Source: Leifsonia sp. ALI-44-B
GTDB taxonomy: Bacteria; Actinomycetota; Actinomycetes; Actinomycetales; Microbacteriaceae
DNA length: 64,000 nucleotides
Assembly (NCBI RefSeq): GCF_001984125.1
Contig: NZ_MTQL01000006.1
Span: 434,001-498,000, forward strand
Reading direction: 5' to 3'
This document shows positions 57,419-64,000 of this stretch, one piece after another. The notes under the pieces are model-generated. The model searched no databases, was not told the origin of the DNA, and saw only the letters and a list, made by a program, of their open reading frames with translations. Position 1 is the first letter of the stretch; every line of letters begins with the position of its first letter. Made by a program: the position numbers and the translations under genes.

Positions 57419-58372
57419 CTAGCCGAGGTCAGCGGCGTGCGCCACGGCACCGACGACGCCCGAGGCCAAGGCTAGGTCCATGCCGCGATAGACAACGTCG
57501 GCATCGTCCCGCACGGCCGCGCGCCATCGCGGCGCGCCGGTCGTCAGGCCAGCACTGTCGTCATTGTGATTGTGATTTTCGTCGCGATCGTTATCGTGAT
57601 CGTCGGCGTCCTCCTCGACGAAGCGCACGTCGCGCGGGTCGACACGCAGGCCGCGCCCATCCGCCTTGAGGACGGCTTCGACTCTCACCCACCGCTGCAG
57701 CACATCGCGCTCGTCGCCGGCGTCCACCCCGAGCACGTCCGCCACATCGCGCACGCGCTGAGCCACATCGCCCGACCCCGATAAACGGCGCGCAGAGAAC
57801 AGCACCTCGACGTCGACCCCCAGTCGCGCGTCATCGGACACGGCGACCACGATGATGTCCTCCGACGTCGACAGCGACACAGATGCCACGGAAGGCGCGG
57901 AGTAAGGCGACCCGAACTTGAGCCTCCGTCGCCTAGGCGGCGGCGACAGCGACGGTGACGACGACGACGACGGCGACGGCGACGGCGCTACGACCTTCTC
58001 GCGTTCTGCGCCCGTCTCGCCCCCTTCGCGCACAGCAAGCGTGAGCGGTCCGTGCGGTCCGTCACACGAGGGGCAGCGCGCATCCAGCACGAGGTCGGGG
58101 CCGCTCTCCCCGATGAACTCCGCGACGGCACTCTGTATGAGGGCCCGCGAACGCGCAAAGCGCAACAGCTCGCGATCGCCGGGCTGACCGTCACCGCGCG
58201 GTTCGTGCCCACGCAAACCGTCCCCCGGCAGGGCGTCCCCGCCCAGACTGCCCTCCCCCAGACTGCGCTCACCCAGACTGCGCTCACCCAGACTGAGCCC
58301 AAGCAGCGCATCCCAGCGCTCCCGCTGCGTCTCGCCGAGGACGACGCGACGCGCGAGACGGTGTGAGAACAC
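57419..58372 (-). CDS. 4'-phosphopantetheinyl transferase (Sfp type) with low-complexity inserts
   Basis: Transfers the phosphopantetheine arm to a carrier protein, presumably Ser569 of the neighbouring synthetase. Seen: RFARSRALIQSAVAEFIG, CPSCDGPHGPLTL, GVDVEVLF (Mg-binding Asp/Glu) and RWVRVEAVLKADGRGL, where the usual Lys before Glu-Ala is Val. About 317 residues, longer than usual because of an LGERS repeat near residue 25, a Ser/Pro/Arg stretch near 130 and a His/Asp/Asn-rich insert (DDHDNDRDENHNHNDDS) near 260. Start GTG at 58372, since the tRNA-Met gene ends 11 bases upstream on the same strand. Converges on the peptidase gene with 8 bases between stops. Confidence 0.82.
   Translation of the reverse strand: MFSHRLARRVVLGETQRERWDALLGLSLGERSLGERSLGEGSLGGDALPGDGLRGHEPRGDGQPGDRELLRFARSRALIQSAVAEFIGESGPDLVLDARCPSCDGPHGPLTLAVREGGETGAEREKVVAPSPSPSSSSSPSLSPPPRRRRLKFGSPYSAPSVASVSLSTSEDIIVVAVSDDARLGVDVEVLFSARRLSGSGDVAQRVRDVADVLGVDAGDERDVLQRWVRVEAVLKADGRGLRVDPRDVRFVEEDADDHDNDRDENHNHNDDSAGLTTGAPRWRAAVRDDADVVYRGMDLALASGVVGAVAHAADLG
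58244..58303. repeat. 15-bp tandem repeat inside the PPTase gene
   Basis: Four adjacent 15-base units with consensus CAGACTGCGCTCACC (two exact, two diverged) encode the LGERSLGERSLGEGSLGG segment. The unit length is a multiple of three, so copy changes keep the frame. Confidence 0.8.
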
Positions 58373-58383
58373 ATCGTCCGAAG

Positions 58384-58458
58384 TAGGGCGGGCGGGACTC
58401 GAACCCGCGCATAGTCGTGTTATGAGCACGATGCCTTAACCAGCTTGGCTACCGCCCC
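58384..58458 (-). tRNA. tRNA-Met (anticodon CAU)
   Basis: A 75-base cloverleaf on the minus strand: acceptor GGGGCGG/CCGCCCT, D-arm GCCAAGCTGGTTAAGGC, anticodon stem TCGTG/CACGA with loop CTCATAA (anticodon CAT), T-arm GCGGG-TTCGAGT-CCCGC, discriminator A. CAU is also used by tRNA-Ile2 after lysidine modification and this cannot be excluded. The acceptor base pair 1-72 is G-U, so an initiator is unlikely. Confidence 0.9.
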
Positions 58459-58500
58459 AGGCTTGCAGCGCCGCCTTCATCCTAGCGACAAGCGTCGCCG

Positions 58501-59781
58501 CTAGCGCTCGGACGGTGCCGACGTGGCAACCTCGGGCTCGTCGGTGTCGTCGGCGGCGTAGGCGGTCGTGACGGCCTCGCCGCGGTACAGGCTCTCGAAG
58601 GTCGAGAGGGTGCGCTGGATGTCGTGCGCCTCGATCAGGCGCAGCGATTCGCGTTTCATGGCCACGAGCTTCTCCTCCGGCATCGTGAAGATGTCGGTGA
58701 GGCGCGCCGCCAGCTCGTCGGAGTCACCGGGCTCGAACAGGTAGCCGTTCTCGCCGTCGTGCACGAGGTGAGGCAGGGCCATGGCGTTGGCGGCGACCAC
58801 GGGCAGGCCGGATGCCATCGCCTCCATGGTGACGATCGACTGCAGTTCGGCGATCGACGGCATAGCGAGCACCGTGGAACGCGTGTAGGCGGCCCGCAGC
58901 TCATCGTCGTCGACGTAGCCCGTGAAGGTGACGCGATCGCCGAGGCCGAGCTGCTGCACGAGGTTCTCGAGGTTCTTGCGCTGGTCGCCGCCGCCGACGA
59001 TCTCGAGCGTGGCGTCGAGAGCGGGGTCGAGCTTCGCGACGGCCTTGATCAGCACGTCGATTTGCTTCTCACCCGTCACGCGGCCGACGAAGACGATGCG
59101 GTTCGCGGTGCGGGGCGTGAAGTCCGGCGTGTACATGTGCGCGTCGATGCCGCACGAGATAGCGCGCACGCCTGTGAGGCCCGTGTACTTCTCGAGGAAG
59201 TCGGCGGCCTTCTGCGTGGGCGTCGTGACGGCCTCGGCGCGGCTGAGCGTCTTCTTGGCCGTCTTCCACGCCCACGTGATGAGCCGGTTCTGCAGGCGCT
59301 TCGGGATGAGCGTGAACTCGAGCATGTTCTCGGGCATGAGGTGGTTGGTGGCGACGATGCGGATGCCGCGCTTCTCAGCCTCGTAGGACAGGCCGAAACC
59401 GGTCACGAGGTGCGACTGCGAGTGCACGACATCCGGTTTCACCTCGTCGAGGATGCGGGCGCTGTGACGCTTGATGTCCCAGGGCAGCGCGAAGCGCAAC
59501 CAGTCGTGGGGGTACCAACGCCAGCTGCGCAGGCGGTGGGCCGTCATGAGCTCGCCCTCGTGACGCTCGGTCCACGTGCCGTGACGGCGCGACGCGGCGG
59601 GGGCCACGATGTGCACCTCATGGCCGCGGGCGACCATTCCGGCGGCCAGACGCTCCGCGAAGCGGGCGGCACCATTGACATCGGGGGCGAAGGTGTCGGC
59701 ACCGATCAGAATGCGCAGCGGGCGCTTCTGTTCGGGGCTTTCGGCCGGGGCGGACGCGCTCGGATCGACGGGATCAGACAA
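58501..59781 (-). CDS. Glycosyltransferase family 4
   Basis: A 426-residue GT-B glycosyltransferase. N-terminal LRILIGADTFAPDVNGAARF and RGHEVHIVAP; C-terminal IVFVGRVTGEKQIDVLIKAV for the nucleotide-sugar side, and an E-x7-E motif in AELQSIVTMEAMASGLPVV. The general resemblance is to the mannosyltransferases that act on phosphatidyl-inositol mannosides or glycolipids; donor and acceptor are not certain. Start TTG at 59781 with AAGGAAA upstream. Acidic tail. Downstream of it on the same strand is tRNA-Met. Confidence 0.88.
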   Translation of the reverse strand: MSDPVDPSASAPAESPEQKRPLRILIGADTFAPDVNGAARFAERLAAGMVARGHEVHIVAPAASRRHGTWTERHEGELMTAHRLRSWRWYPHDWLRFALPWDIKRHSARILDEVKPDVVHSQSHLVTGFGLSYEAEKRGIRIVATNHLMPENMLEFTLIPKRLQNRLITWAWKTAKKTLSRAEAVTTPTQKAADFLEKYTGLTGVRAISCGIDAHMYTPDFTPRTANRIVFVGRVTGEKQIDVLIKAVAKLDPALDATLEIVGGGDQRKNLENLVQQLGLGDRVTFTGYVDDDELRAAYTRSTVLAMPSIAELQSIVTMEAMASGLPVVAANAMALPHLVHDGENGYLFEPGDSDELAARLTDIFTMPEEKLVAMKRESLRLIEAHDIQRTLSTFESLYRGEAVTTAYAADDTDEPEVATSAPSER

Positions 59782-59900
59782 GGCGGGTGTTTCCTTCGCT
59801 CGTGGTCGGCAGGGCTTCGGCCGGGGCCGGAGTGGTGCTTCTCGCGGATGTGCACCGTCAGTCTAACCAATGGCTCTGCGCGCACCCGGGAGCGCCGCGC

Positions 59901-60833
59901 TTACTTCGTGATGCCCGGATGGTGCCGCGCCAGCTGGAAGACGCCCCACACGGCTATGGCGCCCGCGATGACGAATCCAATGGCCGCCCAGAGTGGAGCC
60001 TGCGAGGCCTCGCCCAGCACGATGATGCCGATTCCGACAGCCACCATGGGGTCGATGACCGTGAGGCCAGCGACCACCAGGTCGGGCGGGCCCGACGAGT
60101 AGGCGTTCTGCACGAAGTAGGCGCCGAGGGCCGTGGCGACGAGCAGGCCGATCACGCACAGCACCGTGAGCCACTCGAAGTTGCCGTTCTGGATGCGGTT
60201 GATGATGACCTTGGCGAGCGTGGCCACGAAACCGTAGATGATGCCCGCGCACAGGATGTAGTAGATGGCCTTGAAGCGTTTGCGCAGCGTTCCGAAGGAC
60301 ACGCCGGCCGCGATGAGCACGACGAGCAGGATCCACAGGATGGTGATGAGCTCGCTGTCGGTGATCGGCTTCTCGACGGCAAAGCTGGCGGCCAGGGCGA
60401 CGAAGAGGCCGACACCGGCAACGCATGCGATGACGGCTTGCACCGATTTGCGGTTGAGCCGCACCTTGGAGATGCGGGCGTTGAGGATGGTGGTGATGAC
60501 GAGCGCCACGGCGCCGAGCGGCTGCACGACGATGAGCGGGGCGAAGTTCAGCGCCGTTAGCTGCAGCACGATGGCGAGGCCCAGCATGACCGTGCCGAGC
60601 ACCCACGAGGGGCGCTTGATGAGCGCGCCGAGCTGCGCGCCCGAGAGACCCGAGTTGGCGTCGTTCGAACTCGCCTCGACCTTGGCGACACCGCGGTGCT
60701 GGTATTGCGCACCGAACGACAGAAACACGGCACCGATGAGGGCGAGCGGGATGCCGATGAGGGCCCGCGGGTCTGGCACCAACGAGGCGGTGAGGTCGGC
60801 GATGTCAGCCATGTCGTCGATCAGTGGAATCAC
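59901..60833 (-). CDS. DMT-type membrane transporter
   Basis: A roughly 310-residue membrane protein with nine or ten hydrophobic segments (ALIGIPLALIGAVFLSFGAQY, VLGTVMLGLAIVLQLTALNF, LIVVQPLGAVALVITTIL, WLTVLCVIGLLVATALGAYFV, MVAVGIGIIVLGEASQAP). The two-fold repeat and VVQPLG and GE-x-P patterns fit the drug/metabolite transporter superfamily, close to the EamA/NIPA-like group. Substrate unknown. Start GTG at 60833 has TACAGT 6 bases upstream; ATG at 60812 is possible. Divergent from def, the two starts being 42 bp apart. Confidence 0.85.
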   Translation of the reverse strand: MIPLIDDMADIADLTASLVPDPRALIGIPLALIGAVFLSFGAQYQHRGVAKVEASSNDANSGLSGAQLGALIKRPSWVLGTVMLGLAIVLQLTALNFAPLIVVQPLGAVALVITTILNARISKVRLNRKSVQAVIACVAGVGLFVALAASFAVEKPITDSELITILWILLVVLIAAGVSFGTLRKRFKAIYYILCAGIIYGFVATLAKVIINRIQNGNFEWLTVLCVIGLLVATALGAYFVQNAYSSGPPDLVVAGLTVIDPMVAVGIGIIVLGEASQAPLWAAIGFVIAGAIAVWGVFQLARHHPGITK

Positions 60834-60875
60834 GTAATGACTGTACCCGTAGGTCGGCCCGGATAGGCTCAACGA

Positions 60876-61442
60876 ATGACCATCCTCCCCATTCGAATCA
60901 CCGGAGATCCGGTGTTGCACTCCCCCGCCAGCCCCGTGACCGTGTTCGACGACACGCTGCGCACGCTGGTCTCCGACATGTTCGAGACGATGGATGCGGC
61001 GCCCGGCGTGGGTCTCGCCGCGCCGCAGGTGGGCGTCGGCCTGCGCCTCTTCGTCTACACCTACGACACCGACGAGGGCGAGCCGTGGCGCGGCGTGGCC
61101 ATCAATCCCGAGTTGTGGATCACGCCCCTTCCGGCCGGCGCTCCGGAAGACGAACTCGACTCCGAGGGGTGCTTGTCGGTGCCGGGCGAGCGTTTTCCGC
61201 TCGTGCGTTCGGAACGCGCCATCCTGCGTGCCGTCGATCTCGACCAGAAGCCCTTCGAGCTCGAGGTAGACGGCTGGAGGGCCCGGATTTTGCAGCACGA
61301 ATTCGACCACCTCAACGGCGTGTTGTATGCCGACCGCCTCGTGGCGCCCTATTACAAGACCGTGCAGAAGGCCATCAAGAAGGCCGGCTGGGGTGTCGAC
61401 GGCATCAGCTGGATGCCCGGGGTCGACGACCTCGACGCGTAA
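60876..61442 (+). CDS. def: Peptide deformylase
   Basis: Removes the formyl group from nascent proteins, before methionine aminopeptidase. All three motifs are present: GVGLAAPQVGVG, DSEGCLSVPGE (metal Cys) and LQHEFDHLNG (metal His pair and catalytic Glu). 188 residues. ATG at 60876 with TAGGCT (60864-60869) 6 bases before it, a leaderless arrangement. Monocistronic; downstream lie a short repeat and a terminator shared with tRNA-Asn. Confidence 0.96.
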   Translation: MTILPIRITGDPVLHSPASPVTVFDDTLRTLVSDMFETMDAAPGVGLAAPQVGVGLRLFVYTYDTDEGEPWRGVAINPELWITPLPAGAPEDELDSEGCLSVPGERFPLVRSERAILRAVDLDQKPFELEVDGWRARILQHEFDHLNGVLYADRLVAPYYKTVQKAIKKAGWGVDGISWMPGVDDLDA

Positions 61443-61484
61443 GGGATGTCGGTGCGCAGGTTCTGCGCGCCGCTCCCTGCGCTT

Positions 61485-61532
61485 CAGGCGCTCAGGCGCT
61501 CAGGCGCTCAGACGCTCGGGCGCTCAGGCGCC
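61485..61532. repeat. 8-bp tandem repeat after def, six units
   Basis: Six consecutive units of CAGGCGCT (three exact, then CAGACGCT, CGGGCGCT and CAGGCGCC) lie 43 bases after the def stop, before the terminator. Non-coding. The unit length equals that of the repeat at 9199-9270, but the sequence is different. Confidence 0.8.
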
Positions 61533-61555
61533 GGGGCCTCGGTTTCGGGCACAAA

Positions 61556-61588
61556 AAAGGCCGCGGGGGTGGAGCCCACGCGGCCTTT
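61556..61588. terminator. Bidirectional terminator between def and tRNA-Asn
   Basis: AAAGGCCGCG (61556-61565) pairs perfectly with CGCGGCCTTT (61579-61588), with additional G-C pairs inside; preceded by an A-run and ending in TTT, so it works for both directions. Confidence 0.9.
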
Positions 61589-61590
61589 CG

Positions 61591-61663
61591 CTCCCCGAGT
61601 TGGACTCGAACCAACAACCTATCGGTTAACAGCCGATTGCTCTGCCAATTGAGCTATCGAGGA
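61591..61663 (-). tRNA. tRNA-Asn (anticodon GUU)
   Basis: A 73-base cloverleaf on the minus strand: acceptor TCCTCGA/TCGGGGA, D-arm GCTCAATTGGCAGAGC, anticodon stem ATCGG/CCGAT with loop CTGTTAA (anticodon GTT), T-arm GTTGG-TTCGAGT-CCAAC, discriminator G. No CCA is encoded. Confidence 0.96.
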
Positions 61664-61747
61664 ATACGATCTGGTGCATTTCTGCATCAGCGCGTAGCAA
61701 CTCTACCAAAGGATTTCGTTCCGCAAAATCGAGGGCCGGAGTGGCGG

Positions 61748-62587
61748 CTATTCGGGCGTGTCGGCGGCCGCGACATCCGCCTGCTCGATGCTGTTCAGGC
61801 GGGCCAAGAACGGGTGTCGTCCTTCGGCGAGCAGGTCGTCGACGTCGCCGACGCCCACGATGCGCCCGCGGTCGAGGGCAAGCACGCGCGTGGAGACTTT
61901 TCGGTGCAGGGTCAGGTCATTCGAGATGACGACGGCCGCGAAGTCGCGCCCGGTGCGCAGCGTATCGAGCAGGCTGACGATGGCGGGGCGCACGGTGACG
62001 TCGATGCCGGCCGTCGGTTCGTCGGCGATCAGGAGCTTCGGCCCGAGGATCAGCGAACGCGCGATCGCCACGCGCTGCCGCTGACCACCCGACAGCTCGA
62101 AGGGAAACTTCTCGAGCACCGCGAGCGGGAGTTGGACGGCTTCGAGCATGGCGGCCACGCGAGTGCCGAGCGCTTTTCGGTTGTAGCGACGGTCGCGCGA
62201 CAGCACGGGTTCGGCGATGATCTCCGCGGCCGTGTAGTCGGGCGTGAGCGTGGCGCTGGCGTCTTGCGCAAGGTAAGCGACCGAGAACTGCACCTGGTTG
62301 CGGGCGCGTCGCCGGATGCCGCGCAGCTGTTCGCCGAGAACAGTCACCCCGCCGCCCGTGATGTCGGGCATGCCGGGGCCGGCCTGGGCCGAGAGCACGC
62401 GAGCGAGCGTCGACTTGCCCGAACCGGACTCGCCCACGATGCCCACGATCTCGCCCCTGCCCACGCGAAAGCTCACGCCGTTGACCGCGCTGTAGGGAAG
62501 GGAACCGTGGTGGCCCGGGTACTCGGCGGTCAGATCGTCGACGACAATGGCGGACGAAGGCGGGGCGGACCGGTCGGTGCTCGTCAT
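61748..62587 (-). CDS. ABC transporter ATP-binding protein
   Basis: A 279-residue ABC ATPase. Walker A VGESGSGKSTLARVL, Q-loop SVAYLAQDASATLTPD, signature FELSGGQRQRVAIARSL, Walker B LLIADEPTAGIDV and switch region before AVVISNDLTLHRKV, where the usual His of the H-loop appears to be Asn-Asp. The overall similarity is to the OppD/DppD/NikD group, but no permease gene is next to it. Start ATG at 62587 with AGGA 8 bases upstream; ATG at 62605 is an alternative. It lies 35 bases after dnaG on the same strand. Confidence 0.88.
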   Translation of the reverse strand: MTSTDRSAPPSSAIVVDDLTAEYPGHHGSLPYSAVNGVSFRVGRGEIVGIVGESGSGKSTLARVLSAQAGPGMPDITGGGVTVLGEQLRGIRRRARNQVQFSVAYLAQDASATLTPDYTAAEIIAEPVLSRDRRYNRKALGTRVAAMLEAVQLPLAVLEKFPFELSGGQRQRVAIARSLILGPKLLIADEPTAGIDVTVRPAIVSLLDTLRTGRDFAAVVISNDLTLHRKVSTRVLALDRGRIVGVGDVDDLLAEGRHPFLARLNSIEQADVAAADTPE

Positions 62588-62622
62588 GCGTCCATCCTGC
62601 CCCATAGAGGGTGGACGAACGG

Positions 62623-64000
62623 TCAGGATGTCTCTTTGAGCGCGCGGCGCTCGGCCTCGAGGTCGAGCAGCTGTCGTTGCACGGCGCGGTAGGCCTCGCG
62701 TTCGGTGGGATCGGTGCGCTGCAATTTTCCGAGCATCTCGTGCGATTGCCGCAGCAGGTCGCGTTCGACGAGAGCCGAGGCGATCTCACGCACGTACGCG
62801 CTGAGGTCGCGCTCTGAACGCTCGGGCACTGGTGCAACGGCGAGCTGTTGGATGAGGGACGCGAGGGGCACGGGAACGGCGTCGATCACGCGGGGGAACC
62901 ACGCCTCGGTGCCGAAACTGTCGAGCGTCGTGGCGATGGCATCGCGGATGACCGCGAGCGACGGGTTCACGAAACCGGTGTGCACGGCACGCGCCACCAA
63001 CTCGTGACCGGCCAGTTCGGGGAACTGCAGAATCGCCATGAGCGCGTCGCGTTCGAGCCGCGTGGCCTGGTCGGGCGGAAGGTCGGCGAGAGACAGCGGT
63101 CGCTCCTCGCGCAATGAGGTCACCGCTCCCCCGTCGCGAGCGTCGAGGATGCCGGGGCCGTCGCCATCGGGGCCGTTGGGCGCCCAGCCACCCCCGTCGT
63201 CGTACTCGTCGTCCGGCTCGGGCGGGTATTCGTCGGGGGCCACAGTGTTCTGCGCCGGCGCCGGATCGAGGCGCGTGGGTGCCGACGGCGCGGACATGCC
63301 CTGCGCGGCGGGCACATAGGCCGCTGTGCCGCTCGGGGTCATGCCGAGAGTGATGACTCCCCCGGGGTTGCTCGTGATGGCGCGCGACGCGGCGGGACGC
63401 GATGCCCCGCGGGAGCCGGACCCGCCGTTGCCACTACCGCCGCGCGAGGAACCCCGCACGGCCGTCTGCACCTCGTCCAGCTCGAGCCCCAACTGCCGGG
63501 CGAGCACGCGCTCGTAGCCCGGACGGATCGACGCGTCGCGGATGTCGGCCACGATGGGTGCCGACGCGCGCAGTGCACTCACGCGACCCTCGACGGTCTC
63601 GAGGTCGTACTGTGACAGCACCTGACGGATGACGAACTCGAACATGGGCTCTTTGGAGTCGACCATGCGCTGCACGGCCGCGTCGCCCTGAGCCAGGCGC
63701 AGATCGCACGGGTCGAGACCGTCGGGTGCCACGGCGACATACGTCTGCGCGGCGAAGCGGCGCTCTTCGGTGAAGGCGCGCATGGCGGCCTTCTGACCGG
63801 CTGCATCGGGATCGAACGTGAAGATCACTTCACCCGTGGCGCTGTCGTCTCCGAGCACACGGCGCAGTACCTTGATGTGATCGACGCCGAAGGACGTCCC
63901 ACAGGTGGCCACGGCCGTCGTGACGCCCGCGAGGTGGCAGGCCATGACATCCGTGTAGCCCTCGACCACGACGACGCGTTTCGAGCGCGAGACATCCCGT
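62623..64000 (-). CDS. dnaG: DNA primase, C-terminal part (gene runs off the window)
   Basis: Makes RNA primers at the replication fork. The visible part begins inside the TOPRIM domain (RVVVVEGYTDVMACHLAG, TFDPDAAGQKAA) and continues into the DnaB-binding helical C-terminal domain (DALMAILQFPELAGHELVARAV). Between them lies a linker of over 100 residues rich in Gly, Ser, Pro and Asp (RGGSGNGGSGSRG, YPPEPDDEYDDGGG), longer than in Escherichia coli but usual for actinobacteria. The zinc-binding N-terminal domain is outside the window. About 459 codons are present. Confidence 0.95.
   Translation of the reverse strand, partial: RDVSRSKRVVVVEGYTDVMACHLAGVTTAVATCGTSFGVDHIKVLRRVLGDDSATGEVIFTFDPDAAGQKAAMRAFTEERRFAAQTYVAVAPDGLDPCDLRLAQGDAAVQRMVDSKEPMFEFVIRQVLSQYDLETVEGRVSALRASAPIVADIRDASIRPGYERVLARQLGLELDEVQTAVRGSSRGGSGNGGSGSRGASRPAASRAITSNPGGVITLGMTPSGTAAYVPAAQGMSAPSAPTRLDPAPAQNTVAPDEYPPEPDDEYDDGGGWAPNGPDGDGPGILDARDGGAVTSLREERPLSLADLPPDQATRLERDALMAILQFPELAGHELVARAVHTGFVNPSLAVIRDAIATTLDSFGTEAWFPRVIDAVPVPLASLIQQLAVAPVPERSERDLSAYVREIASALVERDLLRQSHEMLGKLQRTDPTEREAYRAVQRQLLDLEAERRALKETS

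Overview
The window is a gene-dense, high-GC chromosomal segment from an actinobacterium. Gene content (SepH, DUF3145, DUF4193, DUF7455, DUF3093, DUF3710, a FasR-type PucR regulator before fabD, type I polyphosphate glucokinase) and the heavy use of GGATG/CATCC point to the family Microbacteriaceae; the genus cannot be read from this sequence. No insertion sequence, prophage or CRISPR array was seen. Nearly all genes are ordinary core genes; the accessory interest is concentrated in a divergent MurT/GatD-like pair (12.1-14.1 kb) and a poly-amino-acid synthetase cluster (50.3-58.4 kb).

Layout. 0-6.3 kb: start of aconitase, an operon dut-DUF3710-DUF3159, DUF3093, DUF4193, the cell-division protein SepH and a phosphodiesterase. 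6.4-15.5 kb: topoisomerase IV subunits parC and parE facing each other, DUF7455, the MurT/GatD-like pair and the principal sigma factor sigA. 15.7-25 kb: MFS transporter, PAC2 protein, leucyl aminopeptidase, dihydrolipoyl dehydrogenase and the E2 acyltransferase, an odd kinase-like protein and DUF4191. 25-33.5 kb: S4 and RDD proteins, then nitrogen assimilation (glnA with a GlnR-type operator, glnE, a second glutamine synthetase), and methionine aminopeptidase. 33.5-37 kb: polyphosphate glucokinase, RNase P RNA, RNase H, zinc-ribbon and Nif3-type proteins. 37-41.4 kb: LuxR-type regulator, a secreted protein, dienelactone hydrolase, tRNA-Val, a channel-like membrane protein and a peroxiredoxin. 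41.7-49.5 kb: aceE followed directly by the fatty-acid operon fasR-fabD-fabH-acpP-fabF. 49.5-58.5 kb: DUF3145, PadR regulator, alpha/beta hydrolase, Pls/PosA-type synthetase, M1 metallopeptidase, phosphopantetheinyl transferase and tRNA-Met. 58.5-64 kb: glycosyltransferase, DMT transporter, peptide deformylase, tRNA-Asn, ABC ATPase and the 3' part of dnaG.

How the genes fit together. aceE, the E2 gene and lpd are the three parts of the pyruvate dehydrogenase complex, and aceE runs into the fatty-acid genes that consume its acetyl-CoA. glnA, glnE and the second glutamine synthetase form a nitrogen module. The synthetase cluster contains a modifying enzyme (PPTase), a lysine-type adenylation domain fused to a membrane polymerase, and a peptidase that could trim or degrade the product. 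The MurT/GatD-like pair has lost the glutaminase Cys and His and the MurT zinc ribbon; in a family whose cell wall is cross-linked through the alpha-carboxyl of D-Glu, this suggests a ligase that adds an amino acid instead of ammonia. At least fourteen genes carry a TANNNT hexamer 6-8 bases before the start codon and no Shine-Dalgarno, so leaderless transcription appears common.
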